Part shown: positions 34,424 to 41,851 of the stretch, piece by piece
Layout of the letters: each line of letters starts with the position of its first letter
How positions within the stretch are numbered: position 1 is the stretch's first letter
NCBI GenBank assembly: GCA_963763305.1
Contig: CAVXNP010000001.1
Location: forward strand, 2,790,001-2,854,000
Length of the DNA: 64,000 nucleotides
Direction of reading: 5' to 3'
Origin: CAVXNP01 sp963763305
GTDB taxonomy: Bacteria > Pseudomonadota > Gammaproteobacteria > Xanthomonadales > Rhodanobacteraceae
Made by a program: the position numbers and the translations under genes
Notes under the pieces: model-generated
The model's input: the letters and a program-made list of their open reading frames with translations, nothing else
Database searches by the model: none
Told to the model about the DNA's origin: nothing

Positions 34424-35347
34424 ATGATTCGCACCGCCGCGTTTGTTCTTGCCACTGCCCTGGGAGCCACTGCCGTGCATGCCGCCGATACCGATCGCAA
34501 CGCCACCGACAGCTACCGGCAGAGCGTGCAGCAGTGGCGCAGCCAGCGCGTGGAGCGGCTGACCGCACCGGATGGCTGGCTCAGCCTGATCGGTCTGGAG
34601 TGGCTCAAGCCAGGGACCAATACCATCGGCACCGCCGTGGACAACGACATCGTGCTCAAGGCGGGTCCGGCGCATCTGGGTACGCTGACGCTTGCGCCCG
34701 AAGGGTCGCTCCACATGGCGCTGGCGGCTGACAGCGGCGCACGGATCGAAGGCACCGACGCGCGGCAGGCTGACCTGGTCGACGACATGCACGCGGGCGC
34801 CCAGCATGAGCCGACCCGGGTGCATTTCGGCGAAGCAAACTTCTACGTGATCGACCGCGACGGACGCAAGGCCTTGCGGGTCAAGGACGCCCAGGCGCCG
34901 ACCCGCAAGCACTTCCTCGGCATCGACTACTTTCCGATCGATCCGTCATGGCGCATCGTCGCCGACTGGGTGCCGTTCGACCCACCGCACAAGCTGCAGA
35001 TGGGCTCCGTGATCGGCACCATCGACACGGTCGATGTGCCCGGCAAGGCGGTGTTCCAGCACGACGGCCATACCTACGAACTGCTGCCCTACCAGGAAGA
35101 ACCCGGTGGCGAACTGTTCTTCGTGATGGCCGACCGCACCTCGGGCAGGGAAACCTACGGCGCCGCGCGCTTCCTGTATGCGGCGCTGCCGCAGGACGGC
35201 AAGGTGGTGCTGGATTTCAACCACCTGTACAACCCGCCGTGCGCCTTCACCGCCTTCGCCACCTGTCCGCTGGCGCCGCCGGAGAACCGGCTGGACATGC
35301 GCGTGACCGCCGGCGAAAAGAAGTACCGCGGCGGCCATCACGAGTAA
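34424..35347 (+). CDS. Exported DUF1684 protein
   Basis: A 307-residue protein of unknown function. Residues 1-20 form a signal peptide ending VHAA. The core matches DUF1684: DGWLSLIGLEWLKPG near the N-terminus and a later YNPPCAFTAFATCPLAPPENRL. The start is ATG 34424 (MIRTAAFV) with GGAG eight bases upstream; an ATG at 34412 is also open. No neighbour suggests a pathway. A TATACT at 34393 could be its -10 element. Confidence 0.85.
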   Translation: MIRTAAFVLATALGATAVHAADTDRNATDSYRQSVQQWRSQRVERLTAPDGWLSLIGLEWLKPGTNTIGTAVDNDIVLKAGPAHLGTLTLAPEGSLHMALAADSGARIEGTDARQADLVDDMHAGAQHEPTRVHFGEANFYVIDRDGRKALRVKDAQAPTRKHFLGIDYFPIDPSWRIVADWVPFDPPHKLQMGSVIGTIDTVDVPGKAVFQHDGHTYELLPYQEEPGGELFFVMADRTSGRETYGAARFLYAALPQDGKVVLDFNHLYNPPCAFTAFATCPLAPPENRLDMRVTAGEKKYRGGHHE

Positions 35348-35385
35348 GGAAGGCCGCAGGGTCGCACGCCAGGCGTACGGTGGAC

Positions 35386-36090
35386 GTAGGGTGGGCGTAG
35401 GGTGGGCGTAGGGTGGGCGTAGGGTGGGCTTCAGCCCACCAGCTCTCGCCCGGCTTTTCCGCGCTGTCGGCCTGGTGGGCTGAAGCCCACCCTACCCGGG
35501 ACCGGGAGGCGTGCGCGGCACCCATGCTCCTCGGCACCCCCGACGCGCGGCAACGTCCCGGGAGCGACCGCATCCGCAACGCGACCGCGCTCTGCGCAGG
35601 GTGGGCTTCAGCCCACCAGCTCTCGCCCGGCTTTTCCGCGCTGTCGGCCTGGTGGGCTGAAGCCCACCCTACCCGGGACCGGGAGGCGTGCGCGGCACCC
35701 ATGCTCCTCCGCACCCCCGACGCGCGCGGCAACGTCCCGGGAGCGACCGCATCCGCAACGCGACCGCGCTCTGCGTAGGGTGGGCTTCAGCCCACCAGCT
35801 CTCGCCCGGCTTTTCCGCGCTGTCGGCCTGGTGGGCTGAAGCCCACCCTACCCGGGACCGGGAGGCGTGCGCGGCACCCATGCTCCTCGGCACCCCCGAC
35901 GCGCGGCAACGTCCCGGGAGCGACCGCATCCGCAACGCGACCGCGCTCTGCGTAGGGTGGGCTTCAGCCCACCAAGCCGACAAAGCGGAAAAGCGGAGAA
36001 GCCCAAAGCCCAAAGCCCAAAGCCCAAAGCCCAAAGCCCAAAGCCCAAAGCCCAAAGCCCAAAAAGCCGGTGGGCTCAAGCCCACCCTAC
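35386..36090. repeat. REP family A cluster: 11-bp head array, three 177-179 bp tandem units, and a 7-bp microsatellite
   Basis: From left: the 11-mer GTAGGGTGGGC about four times (35386-35430). Then come three near-identical units starting at 35421, 35598 and 35777. Each unit is a REP pair with a CTCTCGCCCGGCTTTTCC centre plus about 100 bases of spacer. A fourth REP pair from 35954 encloses about eight copies of AAAGCCC (36001-36060). Short open frames in the units are shadows. The 780-base gap between the DUF1684 gene and the enoyl-CoA hydratase gene holds only this. Confidence 0.9.
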
Positions 36091-36127
36091 GCCGGCTACG
36101 TCGACCTGGAGCGCACCGGTCGGGGGC

Positions 36128-36910
36128 TCACCGACCCTTGAACTGCGCCTTGCGCTTTTCCAGGAACGCGTTGGTGCCTTCGCGCATGTCCTCGGTGGCG
36201 AAGGCCAGGGCAAAGCCCTGGGTTTCGAATTCCAAGCCCTGGTCGATGGCGGTTTCGCCGCCTTGCAGGATGGCATCCAGGATGCCGGCGGCGGCCAGCG
36301 GCGCGGCGGCGGCCAGTTGGTCGGCCAGCGAGTTCACCGCCTCGTCCAGCGCGTCGGGGGCGACCACCCGGTTGACGATGCCAAGCTCGTAGGCGCGCTG
36401 CGCCCCGATCGGAGCCCCGGTGAGGCAAAGCTCCAGGGCGGCACTGCGCCCGGCCAGGCGCAACAATCGCTGGGTGCCGCCAAAGCCGGGAATCAGGCCC
36501 AGGTTGATCTCCGGCTGGCCGAACTTTGCCTTCTCGCTGGCTACCCGCAGATGGCAGGCCATGGCCAGCTCCATGCCACCGCCCAGGGCGAAGCCGGGGA
36601 TGCGCGCGATCACCGGTTTGCCCAGGCGCTCGATGGCGCTCATCAGGCGTTGCCCGGCCCGGGAAAAGCCCTGCGCCTGGGTCGGCGTATAGCCATTCAT
36701 TTCGCTGATGTCGGCACCGGCCACGAACGCCTTTTCGCCTGCCCCGGTCAGCACCACCACGCGTACGCCATCGTCCTGCGCGGCCTGGGCGAAGGCCAGG
36801 GTCAGTTCGTTCAACGTCTCGCGGTTGAGCGCATTGAGCTTGTCCGGACGGTTGACGGTGATGGTGTGCACGGCGCCGCGGTTGGCGACTTCCAGGTTGC
36901 GATAGGCCAT
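36128..36910 (-). CDS. Enoyl-CoA hydratase
   Basis: A 260-residue crotonase-fold protein with both catalytic glutamates of true hydratases: Glu114 (GFALGGGMELAMAC) and Glu134 (KFGQPEINLG). The following PGFGGTQRL is also typical. It should hydrate trans-2-enoyl-CoA in beta-oxidation or a related pathway. The start is ATG 36910 with AGGAGCC upstream. It is monocistronic; a MITE-like element sits 17 bases before its start. It is distinct from the isomerase-like paralogue at 40995-41753. Confidence 0.92.
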   Translation of the reverse strand: MAYRNLEVANRGAVHTITVNRPDKLNALNRETLNELTLAFAQAAQDDGVRVVVLTGAGEKAFVAGADISEMNGYTPTQAQGFSRAGQRLMSAIERLGKPVIARIPGFALGGGMELAMACHLRVASEKAKFGQPEINLGLIPGFGGTQRLLRLAGRSAALELCLTGAPIGAQRAYELGIVNRVVAPDALDEAVNSLADQLAAAAPLAAAGILDAILQGGETAIDQGLEFETQGFALAFATEDMREGTNAFLEKRKAQFKGR

Positions 36911-36926
36911 GGCCAGGCTCCTTTAG

Positions 36927-37190
36927 TGTAGTGCTGCATACTTGACGGCCCTTTCAGAGCCTGCCGCAGGTGTCAGGGCAAGGCGCAGCGCGCCGCCAAG
37001 GGTGGTTCCCTGGGCAAGCGTTGCAACCCGCCCCTGGCGCCTGCGGCAGGCTCCCGTTGGGCGAGCCACTGGCCGGCCATCTGCGTCAGCGCACCCGCTT
37101 GAAAGGGATCCACCCTTCCTGCGCGAACGCACCACCCCAGGTGACCGGCCAGTGGCTCGCTGAAAGGTTCACCAAGTATGCAGCACTGCA
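36927..37190. mobile_element. MITE-like element of about 264 bp with 31-bp terminal inverted repeats
   Basis: Positions 36927-36957 and the reverse complement of 37160-37190 match at 26 of 31 bases; the shared core is AGTGCTGCATACTTG. Inside, GCGAGCCACTGGCCGG (37061-37076) is the exact complement of 37145-37160, and GCCTGCCGCAGG is mirrored at 37038-37051. It codes for nothing. It fills most of the 397-base divergent gap between the hydratase and FKBP genes and so must lie in or near their promoters. The remaining 117 bases show no gene. Confidence 0.6.
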
Positions 37191-37307
37191 CCAGGACAGG
37201 GGTCGCATGGTAGCAGCGGGAACCTTTCCCGGCCGCGGGGTTCTCAGGTGGCGTACGGCTGGACCTGCGTGCTGTCCGTCGTGCCCGTCGTCGCAATGGA
37301 GAAAGGC

Positions 37308-38009
37308 ATGAGACCAAGGCGTTGGATCTGGCTCGGCGTGTTGCTGCTGGCCGGCAGCGTGCACGCGCAGTCCGATGCCGCGGGGGCGGTCAAGCCGGAC
37401 AAGCACAAGCTGTCCTATGCCATCGGCTACCAGATCGGCAGCCAGTTCGCTGGGGGCCAGCCGGATGTGGACCTGGACACGGTGCAGAAAGCCATCCGCG
37501 ATGCCTATGCTCGACAGCAGCCGGCGGTGTCGCTGCAGGAGATGCATGCCCAACTGCTCGGGCTGGAGCGACGCATGCATGCCCAGGCGGTGTCCGAGTT
37601 CAAGCGCATCGCGCAGGAGAATGCACGGAGGAGCGCGGCCTTCCTGGCCCGTCACGCCTCCGAGCCGGGCGTGATGAAGCTGCCCTCGGGCATCGAGTAC
37701 CGCGTACTGAAAAAAGGTTCTGGCACGGCAAGCCCAGGGGTGCACAGCACGGTGACGGTGAACTACCGCGGCATGCTGATCGACGGCACGGAGTTCGACA
37801 GTTCCTGGGCCCACGGCGCGCCGGTGACCTTCCGCGTGGACAACGTGATCCGCGGCTGGCAGGACGTGATTCCCCGCATGCACGTGGGCGATCGCTGGCA
37901 CGTGGTGATCCCGCCCCGGTTGGCCTACGGCGAAAACGGGCAACTGCCGCGGATCGGCCCGAACGAGGCATTGGTGTTCGAGATCGAATTGCTGGACGTG
38001 AAACCCTGA
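37308..38009 (+). CDS. Periplasmic FKBP-type peptidyl-prolyl isomerase (FkpA/Mip-like)
   Basis: Assists folding of exported proteins. A signal peptide ends near VHAQ. An N-terminal helical dimerisation domain (YAIGYQIGSQF, residues 37-115) and a C-terminal FKBP domain follow (VTVNYRGMLIDGTEFDSS, VIRGWQDVIPRMHVGDRW, LAYGENGQLPRI). It has 233 residues, like FkpA. The start is ATG 37308 with GAAAGG upstream; ATG 37296 is also open. Confidence 0.93.
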   Translation: MRPRRWIWLGVLLLAGSVHAQSDAAGAVKPDKHKLSYAIGYQIGSQFAGGQPDVDLDTVQKAIRDAYARQQPAVSLQEMHAQLLGLERRMHAQAVSEFKRIAQENARRSAAFLARHASEPGVMKLPSGIEYRVLKKGSGTASPGVHSTVTVNYRGMLIDGTEFDSSWAHGAPVTFRVDNVIRGWQDVIPRMHVGDRWHVVIPPRLAYGENGQLPRIGPNEALVFEIELLDVKP

Positions 38010-38114
38010 CCGGGCCGTGGAGGGTGAGTGTGCCCGGACGAGGCGTGGGCGGGCCGACGCGATACACTGGGCGCAGGCGACCTGAAGTCGCACCGGTTTT
38101 GCAGCTTGATCCCC

Positions 38115-38309
38115 ATGACCCGACTTCCCCAAAACGTTGCCCAGACCATCGCCAGCCCCTGCATCGGCATCTGCCGGCTGGATGAGCGCGGACTGTGCGT
38201 CGGCTGCCAACGCAGTGGCGAGGAGATTGCCCGCTGGCGAAGCATGGACGACGGCGAACGTCAGCACTACATGGAACGGATACTGCCTGCACGACAGCGC
38301 GGCGCATGA
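38115..38309 (+). CDS. DUF1289 small cysteine-rich protein
   Basis: A 64-residue protein with the DUF1289 pattern SPCIGICRLDERGLCVGCQRS followed by EIARW; its four cysteines could bind metal or a cluster. Function is unknown. The start is ATG 38115. Its stop overlaps the Nudix gene (ATGA), making a three-gene unit with nudL and sseA. Confidence 0.88.
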   Translation: MTRLPQNVAQTIASPCIGICRLDERGLCVGCQRSGEEIARWRSMDDGERQHYMERILPARQRGA

Positions 38310-38926
38310 ACCTGCGATCGCTGGATCCGGACCCGCTCGACCGGCTGGCCGGGGTGCTTCGTCCCCTGGACGCGCCGCCGACCGGCCCTGGCTGGAACCA
38401 CCACGACATGAACCAGCTGATCGGCCCGGTGCCGCGCCGGCCAGCTGCGGTGCTTGTCGGCGTGCGCGATGGCGTGCAGCCCCGGCTGGTGCTGACTGTG
38501 CGCACGGCGCACCTGCAGTCGCATGCCGGACAGGTGGCGTTTCCCGGCGGACGCAGTGATCCGGACGACGCCGATGCGCTGGCCACCGCGATGCGTGAGA
38601 GCCACGAGGAGGTGGGTCTGCTGCCGCACCATGTGACGCCGATGGGTTTCCTCGATTGCTTCGAGACCATCAGCGGCTACATCGTCACGCCGGTGGTCGC
38701 GCGGATCGCGCCCGAGGCGATGCTGCGTGCCTCGCCGGACGAGGTGGCCGAAGTGTTCGAGGTGCCGCTGGGCTTCTTCCTTGAACCGTCGAACCTGCGT
38801 CGCTACGTCATGGAATACCGCGGCAAGTCGCGGCCGATGGTGGAGTTCGTGCACGGCGGCCACCGCATCTGGGGAGCCACCGCGCAGATGTTGTTGAACC
38901 TGTTGCAGAGGATGGGAGCCGCATGA
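38306..38926 (+). CDS. CoA pyrophosphohydrolase-type Nudix hydrolase
   Basis: A 206-residue Nudix protein. The Nudix box is GGRSDPDDADALATAMRESHEEVGL-like: REXXEEXG is intact (RESHEEVG). The box is preceded by the SHAGQVAFPGG signature of the CoA/acyl-CoA hydrolysing subgroup (NudL/YeaB). It probably cleaves CoA to phosphopantetheine and adenosine bisphosphate. It overlaps genes on both sides by four bases (start ATGA at 38306, and sseA start at 38923). Confidence 0.9.
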   Translation: MNLRSLDPDPLDRLAGVLRPLDAPPTGPGWNHHDMNQLIGPVPRRPAAVLVGVRDGVQPRLVLTVRTAHLQSHAGQVAFPGGRSDPDDADALATAMRESHEEVGLLPHHVTPMGFLDCFETISGYIVTPVVARIAPEAMLRASPDEVAEVFEVPLGFFLEPSNLRRYVMEYRGKSRPMVEFVHGGHRIWGATAQMLLNLLQRMGAA

Positions 38927-39777
38927 GCCTGAAAACCACGTTGGTCGACGTCGATACGCTGGCGGCGATGGCCCCGGATGAAGTCCTGATCGTGGACTGC
39001 CGCTTCGAGCTGGCCGACCCGGACCAGGGCGAGCGCGAGTATCGCGCAGGGCACATACCCGGCGCCGTATATGCGAACCTGGATCGCGACCTGTCCGATC
39101 TGTCGCGCCAGGCCGAGGGTCTGGGCCGCCATCCGCTGCCGCTGGAGACGGCGTTCAGCCAGCTGCTGGGACGCTGGGGCTGGCGACCGGGCCTGCAGGT
39201 AGTCTGCTACGACGCCGCCAGCGGGGCGCTGACCGCGGCCCGCCTGTGGTGGTTGCTGCGCCTGGCAGGCGTCCGCGAGGTCGCCGTCCTCGACGGCGGC
39301 TTCGCCGCCTGGTGTGCCGCCGGGCAACCGCAGCAGACCGAGCTGCCGCAGCGCACGCCGACCACGGTGGAGCTGCACTACCGCAGCGACCAGGTGCTGC
39401 TCGATCATGCCAGCCTGCGTGCACCCGGCCGAATGCTGCTGGACGCACGCGCCGCGGCACGCTACCGCGGCGAGGTGGAGCCGCTGGACCGCGCGGCCGG
39501 GCACGTGCCCGGTGCCGGCAACCGGCCGTTCGGCGACAACCTCACCGAGGCAGGGCGGTTCAAGCCGGCGGCCCGACTGCGTGAGGAGTTTACCGCCGTG
39601 CTGGCCGGCCACGCCCCGGACAGCGTGGTGCACATGTGCGGCTCCGGTGTCACCGCCTGTCACAACCTGCTGGCCATGGAACATGCCGGCCTGAGCGGCT
39701 CGCGCCTGTACGCCCCGTCCTGGAGCGGCTGGGTCAGCGATCCGGCGCGGCCAGTCAGGACTGGCGACCAGCCGTAG
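38923..39777 (+). CDS. sseA: 3-mercaptopyruvate sulfurtransferase/thiosulfate sulfurtransferase (tandem rhodanese)
   Basis: Transfers sulfur to cyanide or thiols. It has two rhodanese domains (about 5-130 and 165-280). Only the second has the catalytic Cys, C239 in CGSGVTAC, a loop characteristic of mercaptopyruvate sulfurtransferases. It has 284 residues. It overlaps nudL by four bases. The last seven codons and the TAG stop lie in the first unit of the 252-bp tandem array, so the tail (VRTGDQP) may be array-derived. Confidence 0.93.
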   Translation: MSLKTTLVDVDTLAAMAPDEVLIVDCRFELADPDQGEREYRAGHIPGAVYANLDRDLSDLSRQAEGLGRHPLPLETAFSQLLGRWGWRPGLQVVCYDAASGALTAARLWWLLRLAGVREVAVLDGGFAAWCAAGQPQQTELPQRTPTTVELHYRSDQVLLDHASLRAPGRMLLDARAAARYRGEVEPLDRAAGHVPGAGNRPFGDNLTEAGRFKPAARLREEFTAVLAGHAPDSVVHMCGSGVTACHNLLAMEHAGLSGSRLYAPSWSGWVSDPARPVRTGDQP

Positions 39778-40959
39778 CCGGTCAGGTCCATGCTGCGAAC
39801 CATGCCCACGCATGGCCCTTGCTTGTCGGTTACCGATGCCTTCGCCACCCGTTCCGAGGCGTGCCCGCGCCGCCGCGGCCTCTTGCGGCGACGGACGCTG
39901 CCCGGCAGCGCACTTTGTGCGCGTCGCGGCTGAAGCCGCTCCCACAGGTGCGCGGCGAGCCGGACATGTGCGTGCAAGCGTTCGTGGCTGCGCCCCTCAC
40001 GTATCACGGGACTGGCGACCAGCCGTAGCCGGTCAGGTCCATGCTGCGAACCCTGCCCACGCATGGCCCTTGCTTGTCGGTTACCGATGCCTTCGCCACC
40101 CGTTCCGAGGCGTGCCCGCGCCGCCGCGGCCTCTTGCGGCACGGGCGCTGCCCGGCAGCGCACGTGGTGCGCGTCGCGGCTGAAGCCGCTCCCACAGGTG
40201 CGCGGCGAGCCGGACATGTGCGTGCAAGCGTTCGTGGCTGCGCCCCTCACGTATCACGGGACTGGCGACCAGCGGTAGCCGGTCAGGTCCATGCATGCGA
40301 ACCCTGCCCACGCATGGCCCTTGCTTGTCGATTACCGATACCCTTTTGCCACCCGTTCCGAGGCGCGCCCGCGCCGCCGCGGCCTCTTGCGGCATCGGGC
40401 GCTGCCCGGCAGCGCACGTGGTGCGCGTCGCGGCTGAAGCCGCTCCCACAGGTCCGCGGCGAGCCGGACATGTGCGTGCAAGCGTTCGTGGCTGCGCCCC
40501 TCACGTATCACGGGACTGGCGACCAGCCGTAGCCGGTCAGGTCCATGCTGTGAACCATGCCCACGCATGGCCCTTGCTTGTCGGTTACCGATGCCTTCGC
40601 CACCTCGTTCCGAGGCGCGCCCGCGCCGCCGCGGCCACTTGCGGCGACGGACGCTGCCCGGCAGCGCACTTTGTGCGCGTCGCGGCTGAAGCCGCTCCCA
40701 CAGGTGCGCGGCGAGCCGGACATGTGCGTGCAAGCGTTCGTGGCTGCGCCCCTCACGTATCACGGGACTGGCGACCAGCGGTAGCCGGTCAGGTCCATGC
40801 ATGCGAACCATGCCCACGCATGGCCCTTGCTTGTCGATTACCGATACCTTTGCCACCCGTTCCGAGGCGCGCCCGCGCCGCCGCGGCCTCTTGCGGCATC
40901 GGGCGCTGCCCGGCAGCGCACGTGGTGCGCGTCGCGGCTGAAGCCGCTCCCACAGGTGC
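39759..40959. repeat. Tandem array of about five 250-254 bp units, each with an embedded REP family B palindrome
   Basis: The motif GACTGGCGACCAGC starts units at 39759, 40010, 40260, 40514 and 40766. Each unit holds GTAGCCGGTCAGGTCCATGC, a CCCACGCATGGCCCTTGC block, and GCGCGTCGCGGCTGAAGCC as the inverse of REP B with its GCGCAC...GTGCGC side arm. The last unit stops after that REP. Units differ at scattered positions and small indels. The whole 1.2 kb gap between sseA and the isomerase gene is this array; frames open across it are low-complexity shadows. Confidence 0.92.
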
Positions 40960-40994
40960 GCATCCCGTACTGGAGCGCCTTTGCCGGGGCCGTC

Positions 40995-41753
40995 CTAGGA
41001 CTTGCTCTTGAGTCGGGCTACCAGCGCTTGCAGCACCGCCTGGGTTTCCTCGTGGAAGTAGCTTTCGACGAAGGCGTCCAGCGGCAACTGTTCGGGCTCC
41101 TGCCAGGCGCCGACCAGGTCGGCACGGGCCAGTGCTCGGGTGGTCAGCATGGCGCGCGACGGCAGGGCCAGCAGCTCGCGCAGCCAATGCAGCGCGCGCA
41201 CGGTTACCTGCTCCAGCGCCACGGTTTCATCGACGAAGCCACAGGCCAGCGCATCGGCGGACTCGATCATGGCACCGGCGACCAGCAACCGTTCGGCACG
41301 GTAGGTCCCCACCACCCGACGCAACGCCAGCTGGATGCATTCGGGCACGATCAGCCCTACCTGCACCTCGTTCAGGCCGATCCGGAACGGCCCTTCGGCC
41401 ATTACGCGGTAGTCGCAGAACAGCGCCAGCACCGCGCCGCCGGCGGGGCTGTGGCCGGTGATGGCCGCCACTACCGGCACCGGGCTTTGCGCCAGGGTGG
41501 CGCACAAGGCAAAGAATTCGCGCCAGTAGGCCCGCACCGTTTCACGGTTCTGCCCCAGCAACGCCGGCACATCGACGCCGGCGCTGAACATGCCCTGCGC
41601 GCCAGAGAGCATGATGCCGCGAGCGCCGTCGGCCGGTGCGCGGCCGATCGCCTCGTTCAGGGCCACCAGCAGCTCGCGGTTCAGTGCGTTGACCGGAGGC
41701 CGTGCCATCCGGATCTCGGTGATGCCGCCGTCGTGCGGAAGGATGTCGAGCAT
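40995..41753 (-). CDS. Delta3,Delta2-enoyl-CoA isomerase-like crotonase
   Basis: A 252-residue crotonase-fold protein. The first catalytic Glu of hydratases is replaced (GHSPAGGAVLAL, Val108), while Glu129 in IGLNEVQVG remains. The GHSPAGG, CDYRVMA and GLNE motifs match mitochondrial ECI1 isomerases rather than hydratases, so a role in oxidising unsaturated fatty acids is likely. The start is ATG 41753 (MLDILPHDGG); the upstream continuation of the frame is the shadow of the next gene. Its 3' end borders the tandem array. Confidence 0.85.
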   Translation of the reverse strand: MLDILPHDGGITEIRMARPPVNALNRELLVALNEAIGRAPADGARGIMLSGAQGMFSAGVDVPALLGQNRETVRAYWREFFALCATLAQSPVPVVAAITGHSPAGGAVLALFCDYRVMAEGPFRIGLNEVQVGLIVPECIQLALRRVVGTYRAERLLVAGAMIESADALACGFVDETVALEQVTVRALHWLRELLALPSRAMLTTRALARADLVGAWQEPEQLPLDAFVESYFHEETQAVLQALVARLKSKS

Positions 41754-41851
41754 GGGCCGGGTCCTTGCGGGAGGTTCAGTACCGGCAAGTATGGGGCAAC
41801 CGGCGCCGGTCGGCAGGCGTGGCGCCGGAGCCCGGTGCTTTCGCGCGAGCG

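Noticed and set aside
35413..36085. Repeat-encoded protein with repeated VGWASAHQ motifs
   Set aside because: The peptide repeats are the translation of REP A palindromes, which appear in all frames; no start site or conserved product.
39812..41011. Several open frames with repeated sequence in the 252-bp array
   Set aside because: They exist in multiple frames on both strands, follow the DNA repeat and not codon structure, and lack start signals.
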